Assembly (NCBI GenBank): GCA_964437335.1 | Contig: CAYTGL010000018.1 | Location: 1-52,119, forward strand | DNA from: JAITWN01 sp964437335 | Lineage (GTDB): Bacteria > Pseudomonadota > Gammaproteobacteria > SZUA-140 | Reading direction: 5' to 3' | DNA: 52,119 nucleotides | Part shown: in pieces, positions 7,596 through 16,569 of the stretch | Position numbering within the stretch: position 1 is the stretch's first letter | Layout: each line of letters starts with the position of its first letter | Made by a program: the position numbers and the translations under genes | Notes under the pieces: model-generated | Databases searched by the model: none | Told to the model about the DNA's origin: nothing | What the model saw: only the letters and a program-made list of their open reading frames with translations

Positions 7596-9080
7596 ATGCC
7601 TGACCATCATGCCATACATGTCAGCAAGCTGACCAAGATCTACCCGCCCGACCAGCGGGCCGTCGACGAACTCGACCTGGACGTCAACGAGGGCGAAATC
7701 ATGGCCCTGCTCGGCCCGAACGGGGCCGGCAAGTCGACGACGATCCGGGTGCTGTCGACGCTGTCCGGATTCGATTCCGGCCAGGCCTTCGTCGGTGGCA
7801 TCAACGTCGACGAGTCGCCGGAGCAGGTGCGCCGGGCCATCGGCGTCGTCGCGCAGAAGACCGGCGTCGACTACTTCATGACCGGCCGCGAGAACATGAC
7901 CCTGCAGGGACACATGTACCGGATGAAGAAGGCCGACATCCGCTCGCGCATCGAGGAGCTCGCCGAGTACTTCGAACTCAAGGACAGCCTCGACAAGCCG
8001 GTGATGGCCTACTCCGGCGGCATGACCCGCAAGCTCGACATCGCGACCGCGCTGATTCACCGACCGAAGATCCTGTTCCTCGACGAGCCGACGCTCGGTC
8101 TCGACATCCGCAGCCGCAAGATCCTGTGGAAGCACATCGAGGAACTGAATCGCAAGTTCGGCCTGACGATCCTGCTGACGACGCATTATCTCGAAGAGGC
8201 CGACAAGCTGTCGCACCGGGTCGCGATCATCAATACCGGCAAAATCCGCATCATCGGCACGTCCGAGGAACTCAAGCACGGCATCCACGGCGACTCGGTC
8301 GTGGTCTCGTTCGAGAACGTCGGCAACAAGGAAAAGGCCTACGCGGCGCATCTGAAGCAGAGCGGCATTGCGACCCAGACGGTATGGGAGAGCAACAATC
8401 TCCACCTCTATGTCGATGACGGCGCCGGCAGCATCCCGCTGATCATGGAACAGGCGGCGCCGCACCAGGTTCACGTCAAGACGCTTTCACTTGCGCGCCC
8501 GACGCTCGACGATGTGTTCCTGAAATACACCGGCGCGAGCATGGCCGAGACCGCCGAAGAAGAGCCCGAGCAGTGGTGGCACCAGTGGGCCGGTAAGGGC
8601 GGCGGTGGTGGCGACTGGAAGAAGCAAGCTGCGAAATGGGGCTACGTCGAGGGCGAGGAAGACGCCGAGTGGCAGGGCAACGAGTGGGTAGACGCCGACG
8701 GCAAGCCGCGCATACCTGAACAGGACAAGAAGCCCGGCGATCCGCCGCCTGCGGGCAAGGCCGCGGGATCCGGCGAGTGGCAGGGCAACGAATGGGTTGA
8801 CAAGGAAGGCCACCAGACCGGCGACTGGGGCGACTCCCCCGACTGGAAGGGCAACGAGTGGGTAGACGACCAGGGCAAGCCGAAGACCGACTGGAGCAAG
8901 CCCGCCGCCAAGCTTAAGCAGCCCGAACCCGATGCCTCAGCCAGGGAATGGAAAGGCAACGAATGGGTCGACAACAAGGGCTCGCAGAAGGGCGACTGGG
9001 GCGACTCGAAAGACTGGCAGGGCAACGAGTGGGTAGACAAGGACGGCAAGCCCCGGACCGACTGGAACAAGAAGGGCTGA
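7596..9080 (+). CDS. ABC-2 exporter ATPase with C-terminal W-x-GNEWVD repeats
   Basis: 494 residues. Residues 1-315 are a standard DrrA/CcmA-like ATPase: Walker A GPNGAGKST, signature YSGGMTRK, Walker B LFLDEPTLGLD and the switch TTHYLEEAD, followed by the usual C-terminal subdomain. Residues 325-494 are an unusual hydrophilic tail, rich in Trp, Gly, Asp and Lys. It contains five copies of (E/D)-W-x-G-N-E-W-V-D at residues 358, 394, 416, 451 and 473. Spacings of 36, 22, 35 and 22 show that a two-copy module of about 57 residues was duplicated. I know no function for this repeat. The permease gene follows after 4 bases. The substrate is unknown. Confidence 0.9.
   Translation: MPDHHAIHVSKLTKIYPPDQRAVDELDLDVNEGEIMALLGPNGAGKSTTIRVLSTLSGFDSGQAFVGGINVDESPEQVRRAIGVVAQKTGVDYFMTGRENMTLQGHMYRMKKADIRSRIEELAEYFELKDSLDKPVMAYSGGMTRKLDIATALIHRPKILFLDEPTLGLDIRSRKILWKHIEELNRKFGLTILLTTHYLEEADKLSHRVAIINTGKIRIIGTSEELKHGIHGDSVVVSFENVGNKEKAYAAHLKQSGIATQTVWESNNLHLYVDDGAGSIPLIMEQAAPHQVHVKTLSLARPTLDDVFLKYTGASMAETAEEEPEQWWHQWAGKGGGGGDWKKQAAKWGYVEGEEDAEWQGNEWVDADGKPRIPEQDKKPGDPPPAGKAAGSGEWQGNEWVDKEGHQTGDWGDSPDWKGNEWVDDQGKPKTDWSKPAAKLKQPEPDASAREWKGNEWVDNKGSQKGDWGDSKDWQGNEWVDKDGKPRTDWNKKG
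8667..9041 (+). repeat. Five in-frame W-x-GNEWVD repeats
   Basis: Units begin at 8667, 8775, 8841, 8946 and 9012. The 27-base units differ mainly at third codon positions (GAG/GAA, GTA/GTT/GTC), which suggests the amino-acid sequence is under selection and that the repeats are not a recent DNA expansion. Confidence 0.9.
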
Positions 9081-9084
9081 AGCG

Positions 9085-9831
9085 ATGATCGCCGATACCT
9101 GGCATCTGTTCAACAAGTACATGATCATCTCGCTGCGGATGCCGCTGTGGACGCTGTTCACGCTGATCCAGCCGCTGATCTGGCTGATCATCTTCGGACA
9201 GTTGTTCGGCCGCTTCGTCCAGGCCGACAACTACATGGACTTCATGGTGCCGGGCATCCTGATCATGACCGTGCTGTTCGGCTCGTCGTGGTCCGGCGTA
9301 AGCCTGCTGCGCGAGATCTCGGCCGGCACCGTCGACAAGCTGCTGGTATCGCCGGTATCGCGGATCGCGATCGTGCTGAGCCGGGTCATGCATTCTGCAG
9401 TGCAGGTCATCGCGCAGGCGCTGATCATCCTGGTCGTTGCCTGGCTGATGGGTTCGACGATCACGATGAACCCGATCTACCTGCTGCTCGGCATGCTGAT
9501 CGTGTTCCTGCTCGGCGTCGGCTTCGCGGCAATCTCGAACGGTTTTGCGATCACGCTGCAGCGAGAAGAGCCGCTGGTGATGATCGGCAACCTGATGACT
9601 TTGCCGCTGATGTTCTTCTCGTCGGCGCTGGTGCCGAAGCAGTTCATGCCGGACTGGATTCAGTACATCTCCATCATCAACCCGATCACCTACGCGGTCG
9701 AAGGCGTACGCGCGGTGTTGGTCGGACCGCCGGACTTCGCTATCTTTGCCAAGGGCCTCGCCCTGATGCTGGTATTCGCCGGCGCGACACTGACCTGGGC
9801 AGTACTCGCATTCAACTCGTTGCGCGACTGA
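9085..9831 (+). CDS. ABC-2 type transporter permease
   Basis: 248 residues with six hydrophobic segments. The ABC-2 signature is clear: PGILIMTVLFGSSWSGVSLLREISAGTVDKLLVSPVSR on the cytoplasmic loop, and FFSSALVPKQFMPDWIQYISIINPITYAVEGVR near the last helices. This is the DrrB/YadH-like inner-membrane half of the exporter, pairing with the ATPase immediately upstream. It ends 4 bases before the convergent TPR gene. The substrate (lipid, glycan or drug) cannot be told from sequence. Confidence 0.92.
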   Translation: MIADTWHLFNKYMIISLRMPLWTLFTLIQPLIWLIIFGQLFGRFVQADNYMDFMVPGILIMTVLFGSSWSGVSLLREISAGTVDKLLVSPVSRIAIVLSRVMHSAVQVIAQALIILVVAWLMGSTITMNPIYLLLGMLIVFLLGVGFAAISNGFAITLQREEPLVMIGNLMTLPLMFFSSALVPKQFMPDWIQYISIINPITYAVEGVRAVLVGPPDFAIFAKGLALMLVFAGATLTWAVLAFNSLRD

Positions 9832-9835
9832 GCCG

Positions 9836-12565
9836 TCAGAAATTCACATTCATTCCGATAGACACCATCAGGCGGCTGTAATCGCTCAGCGATGAGCTTT
9901 GCAGCCCCTCGATGATATCCTCACCCCCCAGCACAAAGCCGACCGGAAGATTCGAGCTGTTCCGGGTCCAGGACATTGTCGTGAAAAAGCCGATGTTGGG
10001 TCTGAAGTTATAGTTGGCCCCGAGCGCGAGGTTGTGGCGGGTATTCTCTCTGTACTGGGTAAACCGCGAGAACGAGTCCGGGTTCGTGTAATCGAAATAA
10101 GTGTAGCCATAGTTGATATTGACGCTGCCCCAAGGCATTCGCCGATCGGCGCCGATATTCACGCCATGACTGACGTAGGCATAATCGTTGCCGATCAGCT
10201 CCTTGTTCTCGTTACGTACAGCCTGGTACCCGAGACGGATACGGTCACGACCGGACACCGACTGGGTAAGAGACAATCCGGCCGAAGTGGTATAGGCACT
10301 GAAAAATGGACTGCTCCTCGCGTCGAAATCGCTGTATGAAAAATTTGCCGAGACATTGCTCGGTACCGGTTGTCCGGAGAATGGCCGGATCAGATTCGGG
10401 ATGCGAAAGCGGGTCATCCCCTCGCCGAAAAAGGTATGCATACGACTCAACCGGCTGTCGGAAATCAGTGAGGCGCTGCTCCGGTAAGTATAGCCGCCGA
10501 CCAGGGTATAACGGCCGGGCATCAGACTCGCGGAAGCTGTCAGGGTCGAATTCAGATAATCGTACTGTCCCTTGTGATAATTGGTGTAAACCGGGCTCAT
10601 CAGAAAACGCCAGCGCAAGTCGTTCTGCATCTTGTACTGGTAGGCAAGGTTCAATGAAAGGTCGGAGCGGAAATCAGCGATCGGACTCACGTCGCTGAGA
10701 TTGATGTTATTGTCATAGGCCATCAGATAACCGGCGTTGAACGATACCCCCTGGATGCGACTCTGAACATTCTCGAGCCGCAGCCGCGCCTGCTCGGCAA
10801 TCTCCGGTGGGGGATTCGACTGGAGTACCTTGCGATATTCGTCTATCGCGTCCTCTTCCCGATTGAGACGCTCGAAGTTGATAGCCAGGTTCATGCGGGC
10901 GCCAACATGGCCGGGAACGATCCGGACGACTTCCCGATAGGCATCTATCGCTTTCAGCAGTTCCTCTTCTTCGGCGTAAATCAGGCCGAGATAGAAATGC
11001 GCGATCTGGTTGTCGGGATTCTCGTCCAGGATCGCATTCAGCTCGCTCGCAGCCAGCTTATGCCTGCCCCGGGCATAGAGATCCTTGGCGTTCGCAAGGC
11101 GCAATGAGCTGACAAGTCGGGATACGATTTTCTCATCGGTTTCGATCGACACCAGCCGGGCATACTCCTGCACCGAATCCGCAAAACGGCCAAGGTAATC
11201 ATAGAGCATGGCCAGAGCGTCCCGCGCCTGCTTGTCGCCCGGATCGAGGCGTAGTACGTTTTCGAAAGCTGCTACCGCATCCTGATAGGCGTTCTGCCTT
11301 AAATAAAGCAGGGCGAGCGCCTTCCAGGCTGCTGCGTCATCAGAATCGCCGCGCAGGCGGCCCTGGAGTTCTTCCATCCTTGCCGTCATCCGCTCGCGTT
11401 CGATACGCCTGCCCTCTTCGGTCATTCGAAAGCGATCCATAATCCGTAGCGCTTGTTCATAATACTTGCCCTGCGGACCGAGCACGATGATTGCATCCAG
11501 CTGCTCCCAGCTCAGCGCGAAATCGCCGGCCAGGATATGCAACTCCGCCAGCCTCATGCGCGCGCGATCATCTTCCGGATAGAAGCCGATAATCTTTGCC
11601 TGGATATCGCGTTCACGCTCGACGTCGCCCAGGGTTTGATAGATCGATGCCAGCGCATTGAGAGCCACCCGGTTCGAAGGCTCGAGTTCAATCGCCCGCT
11701 CGAAGGCAGAGATCGCCTCGGCCCGATTGCCCTGCCGGTCCAACAGGTGGCCTTCGATAATGAGCAGCCTGATCTCGGCCCGTGGCGCTGCGAGCCCTTC
11801 GGGATCAAGTTCTATCACCTTCCTGAGGTTCTCGACCGCATCCTCTAGCCGGCCCTCATTCTCATCAATCGTCGCCAGATTCAGGTAGGCGTTGACGTAA
11901 GTCGGATCCAGCACAACGACATGCTCGAAGGCCGCGCGGGCCGCCGGCATCCGGCCACTGAGCAGATTCGCGACCGCGGCGCTGTATACGATGAGTACAT
12001 TGCCCGGATAGTCCCTGGCAAGTTCCTCGAACAATCCCAGCGCGATGTCGACCTCTCCCCGTTTCGCATGCCGGGTGGCGACCGTATAGCGCAGTCTTCG
12101 CCCGGCGTCTTCGTGCTGGCTGGTTCCGGGCACGGTCCGATCGTAGGCGGCTTGGTACTGTGCAATCGCTTCATCGGTCCGGTCTAGGGATTCAAAGACC
12201 GCGCCAAGCTGCAAACGGGCTTCTATATGGCCGGGGTTCAGCTGAATCGCGCGCAGCAGCGCATCGATCGCCGGTGTCATCCTGTTCTCGCGCAGCCAAG
12301 TCAGACCGAGCAGATAGTGCACATGTGCGCTCTCTGCGTTGATCTCCAGGGCCTTCTCAAAACTGTCACGGGCATGATCGTTTTCTCCCTGATCCAACAG
12401 GGTAGTACCCTCCTCGACGAGTTGCGAAAATTCATCTGCCCGTGAAATATCCGCAGGGACGATCAGAAGCAGCGACAGGAGAGCAGTCGCCAATCCCGTT
12501 AATAACGGGCGATGGAAAATCTTGGGTAGCGGATGCCAGTCGCGACTGGAGTCGTCTGGATGCAT
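9836..12565 (-). CDS. TPR protein with C-terminal outer-membrane beta-barrel
   Basis: 909 residues from ATG 12565, chosen because it lies 11 bases after the upstream stop and leads into a signal peptide (LLTGLATALLSLLLIVPADISRADE). Residues about 40-560 are a long array of tetratricopeptide repeats (such as AHVHYLLGLTWLRENRMTPAIDAL and NVRAH-like helices). Residues about 580-909 are alternating beta-strands ending in NVNF, a typical outer-membrane-protein C-terminus. N-terminal periplasmic TPRs plus a C-terminal barrel is the architecture of polysaccharide exporters (PgaA, BcsC) and of Slam lipoprotein translocators. The role here is inferred to be export or surface display. It is the last gene of the leftward cluster. 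Confidence 0.82.
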   Translation of the reverse strand: MHPDDSSRDWHPLPKIFHRPLLTGLATALLSLLLIVPADISRADEFSQLVEEGTTLLDQGENDHARDSFEKALEINAESAHVHYLLGLTWLRENRMTPAIDALLRAIQLNPGHIEARLQLGAVFESLDRTDEAIAQYQAAYDRTVPGTSQHEDAGRRLRYTVATRHAKRGEVDIALGLFEELARDYPGNVLIVYSAAVANLLSGRMPAARAAFEHVVVLDPTYVNAYLNLATIDENEGRLEDAVENLRKVIELDPEGLAAPRAEIRLLIIEGHLLDRQGNRAEAISAFERAIELEPSNRVALNALASIYQTLGDVERERDIQAKIIGFYPEDDRARMRLAELHILAGDFALSWEQLDAIIVLGPQGKYYEQALRIMDRFRMTEEGRRIERERMTARMEELQGRLRGDSDDAAAWKALALLYLRQNAYQDAVAAFENVLRLDPGDKQARDALAMLYDYLGRFADSVQEYARLVSIETDEKIVSRLVSSLRLANAKDLYARGRHKLAASELNAILDENPDNQIAHFYLGLIYAEEEELLKAIDAYREVVRIVPGHVGARMNLAINFERLNREEDAIDEYRKVLQSNPPPEIAEQARLRLENVQSRIQGVSFNAGYLMAYDNNINLSDVSPIADFRSDLSLNLAYQYKMQNDLRWRFLMSPVYTNYHKGQYDYLNSTLTASASLMPGRYTLVGGYTYRSSASLISDSRLSRMHTFFGEGMTRFRIPNLIRPFSGQPVPSNVSANFSYSDFDARSSPFFSAYTTSAGLSLTQSVSGRDRIRLGYQAVRNENKELIGNDYAYVSHGVNIGADRRMPWGSVNINYGYTYFDYTNPDSFSRFTQYRENTRHNLALGANYNFRPNIGFFTTMSWTRNSSNLPVGFVLGGEDIIEGLQSSSLSDYSRLMVSIGMNVNF

Positions 12566-12575
12566 GACACTGAAT

Positions 12576-13529
12576 TCAGAAATACAAGTTAATCCGGAAA
12601 AGCGCGCGCCAGCCGTTAAAGTCAAGCTCCATGTCACGGTAGGTCACGTCGTCGAACGATCTCGCTTCCGCGAGATAAGTCAGCTTCTGCTGGGCGTCGA
12701 GCTGTACCGGCGTGCGGAAATTGAGGTTGTCCTCCGGTTGGATGTCGGAGGTCAGTGTGGCGTTTCCAAGCTTGAATTTACTTGCGCTCAGCGTGTATCC
12801 AACATCGGCGCCGAGCGAGAACCAGTCCCGGAAGAAATACTCGCCTCCGAGACCGAGCTGCAGCATGAACTGGCCGGTAGCCTGGGATTCCATGATGATG
12901 AAGCGCTTGAAGGTGTCGGCGCCCGGTGGCTCGAAGCCGAAAACCAGTTCCTCGCGATAATCGATATCAAAGGTTTCATGCAGCGCCACGCGACTGTAGA
13001 AATGGTAACGCCGGTTGGCAGGATTCAGAATCCTGTGCCAGCCGATGAAATACTGGAAATAAGATACCCTGCCGTCGCGCTCATAGCCGACCGGAGTCAG
13101 CGCTCCCTGGAAAGGGATCTCCGTCCTCATCGACGAAGTCGAGCCACTTTCCCAGACACTCACCCCGAAAAAGAAAGCATTCCGGTCATCGATCCTGAAT
13201 TTGACCTCAAGACCCGCCTCTGTCCCCGGCGCCATTCCAGGCAGTGGATTCTCGATCATGAAATCGAAATCGACGCCTTCTTCCACGCCCGCCGGTATCA
13301 GTCTGCCGCGCCCCGGTAGCGGCGCCTTGAACTCGCCGGTATTGAGCAGCTTGAGACTGGGGCTGTGTATGCCGAGCATCGGCGAGACGCTCCAGCGATG
13401 ATCGCGCTCGGCCTTGACTTCCCCCGGCCCGAGCATCAGCAGCAACCCGACACCCAGCATCAGGCACACGATGCCTCGGGCTTGTACTTTCCGGATCGAT
13501 GCGGTAATTCTGTCGTCGCTCAAATTCAT
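12576..13529 (-). CDS. Outer-membrane beta-barrel protein, unknown
   Basis: 317 residues from the ATG at 13529, which gives a charged N-terminus and a signal segment (VCLMLGVGLLLMLGPGEVKAE). The mature part is rich in alternating polar/aromatic strands and ends in INLYF with a terminal Phe, the recognition signal for the Bam complex. No cysteines lie in the mature part. It stands between two other barrel proteins on the same strand (25 bases after the previous stop, 11 before the next start). I do not recognise a specific family; OmpA/OmpW-sized barrels of 8-12 strands would fit. Confidence 0.75.
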   Translation of the reverse strand: MNLSDDRITASIRKVQARGIVCLMLGVGLLLMLGPGEVKAERDHRWSVSPMLGIHSPSLKLLNTGEFKAPLPGRGRLIPAGVEEGVDFDFMIENPLPGMAPGTEAGLEVKFRIDDRNAFFFGVSVWESGSTSSMRTEIPFQGALTPVGYERDGRVSYFQYFIGWHRILNPANRRYHFYSRVALHETFDIDYREELVFGFEPPGADTFKRFIIMESQATGQFMLQLGLGGEYFFRDWFSLGADVGYTLSASKFKLGNATLTSDIQPEDNLNFRTPVQLDAQQKLTYLAEARSFDDVTYRDMELDFNGWRALFRINLYF

Positions 13530-13554
13530 GTTTCTCACGGCAACCCTGATTTGT

Positions 13555-15084
13555 TCAGAATGAATACTTGAATTCCATGAACAGGCGATCATTGTTGTTG
13601 AAATTACCGAAGAACTGGGCCTGCTCGAATGCGCTCGAGCCGATAATCGTGGCGCCGCCCCCCGGGGATCCGAGCTTTGACGGTCGGCCGAAAAACAGGT
13701 CGGCGCCGGTCGCTATCTGGAACTGGTTAGTGACATTGAAGATTAACTTCGGTTTCAGATAGAGCTCATCGAGGCTTACGAGTCCGATCGCAAGCAGCTG
13801 GATTACGGCGTTGTACTGGGGTATCGGCTTGCGGGCGAACAAGGTCAGCGAGGTGTCATACTGATGCTGGATCAGCTGATCATCATAGTCCAGGAGGATC
13901 CATTGGGTAATCGCCGGCGAGAAATCGATGCCCCACTGACTGAAATCGTAACCAAGAGCCCAGCGAATATGTCGTTTCTGCACCGCGCCCTGGTTGTCGA
14001 GGAAGCCGTCGCCGTCCCGATCGGTGTCGGCGCGCAGACCGAAATACTTGTCGGGCACATAGGCGACCTCGGCCTTGACGACACCCCGCCCGACAGGCGT
14101 CACCAGCGTCGCGCCATACATGTTGATCCGCGTATAGGTCGGAAAGAAGACGGGGTCGAGGGCTGAATCGATCAGCGCGGAACGGAAGACCACAGGAAAA
14201 TCGTCCCAGGTGTATAGATAACTCAGCGAGACTTCGCTCTTCATCAACGTCGAGGAATAGCGCAAGCCGATTTCGGAATTTTCAGCAGTCTGACTCGGGT
14301 AGCGCGTGATCAACACATCCGCCTCGTCGCGAATATCCTGCAGCAACTCCCATTCGGATCCGCGCGGTGCGGCCTTGTGGAACTGGATATCCGGGATCCA
14401 CAGGAACTGTAAGTCGCCGCGATCACTATAATAATCCAGCTTCAGGGTCCATTGCGGGATCCGGTAGTCGAGAAGATCAGGCAGGATCAGTTCGCGAAAA
14501 TTCAGCGGATTGACCTCGTCAGTGATTCGCACGCCCTCGAAGACGCCCCAGATGACGTACTGCTTGCCTAGACGTACATCTAGCCTGTCGAAATACAAGT
14601 CAAGATAGAATTCCCTCAGTTCGGCAACCGGAGAATCCTTTTCCTGCTCGAGGTTGTCAATGAACACCAGGGGCTGGTCGGCGTCACGTGCGAACCGGGC
14701 GCTGATGGTCTCATAGGCAAACAGATCATAGGCCAGGTCATAATAGGCCCAAGCCGAAAACACCAGTCTCATATCCTGACCCGGTACGAATTCTCCGGAC
14801 AGCGCGGCGATATTTCGCATCTTGGTAATCGAGCGGGGTTCGCGAAACCGGTACGCGGTTTCGTTTTTCAGGTAGCCGCCGAGTGTCAGTCGCTCAAGCA
14901 GCGCGGGCTTCGATTCTTGTGCGACAGACTCGTGGACTTCAGATTCAGGAGAGAAAAGGGTTTTCTGCTCGGGATCCAGATCCTGGGCGAGAACAACCCG
15001 AAAAAACGGGTCAAGGGCAAGAAGCGCAAATATCAGAGTGAGGGCGTGGTATGTCCCTGCGGCCTTCAGGCATCGTCTCTGCAT
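13555..15084 (-). CDS. Large outer-membrane porin (DUF1302-like)
   Basis: 509 residues from ATG 15084, which overlaps the end of the zinc-ribbon gene by 19 bases. The signal peptide ends near VVLAQ. The mature protein has the look of DUF1302-type barrels: GGYLKNETAYRF at the start, then DVRLGKQYVIWG and DEVNPLNFRELILPDLLDYRIPQW, ending KYSF. DUF1302 proteins often occur with LolA-like (DUF1329-type) proteins, and here a LolA-like gene is two genes upstream. The substrate and role are not established; hydrophobic compound or lipid traffic is the common suggestion. It is probably translationally coupled to the regulator gene. Confidence 0.75.
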   Translation of the reverse strand: MQRRCLKAAGTYHALTLIFALLALDPFFRVVLAQDLDPEQKTLFSPESEVHESVAQESKPALLERLTLGGYLKNETAYRFREPRSITKMRNIAALSGEFVPGQDMRLVFSAWAYYDLAYDLFAYETISARFARDADQPLVFIDNLEQEKDSPVAELREFYLDLYFDRLDVRLGKQYVIWGVFEGVRITDEVNPLNFRELILPDLLDYRIPQWTLKLDYYSDRGDLQFLWIPDIQFHKAAPRGSEWELLQDIRDEADVLITRYPSQTAENSEIGLRYSSTLMKSEVSLSYLYTWDDFPVVFRSALIDSALDPVFFPTYTRINMYGATLVTPVGRGVVKAEVAYVPDKYFGLRADTDRDGDGFLDNQGAVQKRHIRWALGYDFSQWGIDFSPAITQWILLDYDDQLIQHQYDTSLTLFARKPIPQYNAVIQLLAIGLVSLDELYLKPKLIFNVTNQFQIATGADLFFGRPSKLGSPGGGATIIGSSAFEQAQFFGNFNNNDRLFMEFKYSF

Positions 15085-15509
15085 TTGTCGCAAAGGATAA
15101 CATGATCCTCTCCGGGTACCCCGAGACCGAGCATCACCACGGTGCCGGCGCCGATGCGTCGACGGCATGCGGAGCACGGAATGCTCTTGTTCAGAGTAAT
15201 GTCTTCCCATCCTATGACGCCTGGAAAGCGGCCGTCGCCGGCAGGAATCTGTGTCTTGTCCGGCGCACGGTTGGCGTCGTCATTCAGTGCGGTATCGCTG
15301 AATGCTTTCTCAAGAATATTGCGAATGAGGATCGACACCGGGATACCGAGGCTTTCCGCCTTCGCGATGACCTTGTCCCTGAGCTCCTTCGGGACGCGCG
15401 CGCCGAGATATTCTTGCTTTCGCGCCAGCGCGGTCTGTCTTGCCCTGTCGCTCATGATCCTGGCCTGCTTGCGACCGATGTTACGAATTTCTCTCGCAAA
15501 GTCGTGCAT
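15066..15509 (-). CDS. Ribbon-helix-helix regulator with C-terminal zinc ribbon
   Basis: 147 residues from the ATG at 15509, which has GGAGG 4 bases upstream. Residues about 30-65 resemble a ribbon-helix-helix domain (YLGARVPKELRDKVIAKAES, then GIPVSILIRNILEKAF). Residues about 105-147 hold two Cys-x2-Cys knuckles (CSAC and CDKC) separated by a beta-hairpin, forming a probable zinc ribbon. A DNA-binding RHH protein with a metal or redox-sensing ribbon inside an envelope operon suggests a dedicated regulator. The palindrome just upstream is the natural binding site. Its 3' end overlaps the start of the porin gene. Confidence 0.7.
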   Translation of the reverse strand: MHDFAREIRNIGRKQARIMSDRARQTALARKQEYLGARVPKELRDKVIAKAESLGIPVSILIRNILEKAFSDTALNDDANRAPDKTQIPAGDGRFPGVIGWEDITLNKSIPCSACRRRIGAGTVVMLGLGVPGEDHVILCDKCRDDA

Positions 15510-15541
15510 CGCTCCTCCTCGCGTCATGTCCGGACATCATA

Positions 15542-15569
15542 GTTATACATTGTATAACAATCGTTATAC
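15542..15569. promoter_or_regulatory. Palindromic operator upstream of the RHH/zinc-ribbon gene
   Basis: Perfect palindrome GTTATACA-T-TGTATAAC at 15542-15558 plus a third half-site GTTATAC at 15563-15569. Multiple half-sites fit cooperative binding by ribbon-helix-helix dimers. On the minus strand TTGTGC and TACAAT spaced by 17 bases form a possible promoter within the repeats. The site starts 33 bases upstream of the start codon. Confidence 0.6.
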
Positions 15570-15589
15570 ACGCACAAGGATCGGGCAGA

Positions 15590-16444
15590 TCAGGGCTCGC
15601 GCTGGAAACGATCGATGACCTCGGGACCTCGTTGCAGGGAACGGGCGGAAAACAGGTCGTCGTCGAGGCCGGAGTTCACCTTCATGTCACTCAACTGAAA
15701 AATGGAGTAGCTCTCGTTCAGGCGACTCCTGACCAGCACACGCTCCCAGACCCACGCATCACCAATGCGTTGCCACTTGATGAACTGGTCCTTCAGAAGT
15801 TCACCGGAGGCATCATAATAATCGATGCGCGCGGCCACGCAGTCGTCCCAGTTTTCCTCCTTGCTGAACCAGAAGACGCGCTTGCCGTACAGGGGATTCT
15901 TTTCCTTGGGAACACTCTCTACGACGTAAAACTCGAGATCTTCGACGGTGCTGACGCCGAGGTAGCTGTGTTCGTCGGCATCGACCGCGCGCTCGGTAAC
16001 ATCGGCATAGGCCAGGTTTGAATTCAGAAAACTGTCGCCCGGATCCCGGATCGTCACCCGGCGGATTTTCTTCAGCAAGGGGAGATAGATCCACTGATCC
16101 ACCGGCTTGTTCGACTCGGGGGTGTAGGCGGTGCGCATGAACGCGGCGCCTCGGGCATCCGGAGGAAATATCGTAAACAGAAGCATCTTATCGGCGATGC
16201 CGTCCGTGCCGTTGTAATCCTTCCAGAAGCGCAAGTACTCGCTTCTTCTCATGCGGCCATCACGGTCCCTGAGCGTTACCGTGAACTTGCCCTGCTGATC
16301 CTCCCCCGCATACTTGTCGCCGCAGCGCTGGAACACCTCGGTACCGGACAACTGATTGACAGCGCCTGCCGCAAACGCCTCACCGCCGATCCCCAGCGCT
16401 GTCAGCAGGGCAAGCGCCGGCAAGTTCAAGCGACGTAGCAGCAT
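15590..16444 (-). CDS. Outer membrane lipoprotein-sorting (LolA-like) protein
   Basis: 284 residues. The signal peptide ends at AFAAG. The body matches the PF17131-type LolA-like family: MRRSEYLRFWKDYNG, then MRTAYTPESNKPVDQWIYLPLLKKIRRV and FSKEENWDDCVAARIDYYD. These periplasmic proteins have the half-barrel fold of LolA and are found next to RND exporters or DUF1302 porins; they are thought to carry lipids or lipidated cargo. It starts the five-gene leftward run, 81 bases ahead of the regulator gene. A GTG at 16459 is an alternative start, adding 5 residues. Confidence 0.85.
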   Translation of the reverse strand: MLLRRLNLPALALLTALGIGGEAFAAGAVNQLSGTEVFQRCGDKYAGEDQQGKFTVTLRDRDGRMRRSEYLRFWKDYNGTDGIADKMLLFTIFPPDARGAAFMRTAYTPESNKPVDQWIYLPLLKKIRRVTIRDPGDSFLNSNLAYADVTERAVDADEHSYLGVSTVEDLEFYVVESVPKEKNPLYGKRVFWFSKEENWDDCVAARIDYYDASGELLKDQFIKWQRIGDAWVWERVLVRSRLNESYSIFQLSDMKVNSGLDDDLFSARSLQRGPEVIDRFQREP

Positions 16445-16507
16445 GTCTGATTCTGCCACGAACAGGGGTTCCTCATGGTTTGATACTCGTGTGTCACACA
16501 GATAAAA

Positions 16508-16534
16508 AAAGAGAAGGGCATGGCCCTTCTCTTT
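16508..16534 (-). terminator. Rho-independent terminator of the secreted-protein gene
   Basis: A 12-base stem (AAAGAGAAGGGC / GCCCTTCTCTTT) with a 3-base loop, followed on the minus strand by a run of T (16501-16510 reads GATAAAAAAA on the plus strand). It separates the secreted-protein gene from the LolA-like gene. Confidence 0.88.
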
Positions 16535-16569
16535 ACTGAATTACAGTTCGTTCCCGCAAGTACCGAGAA

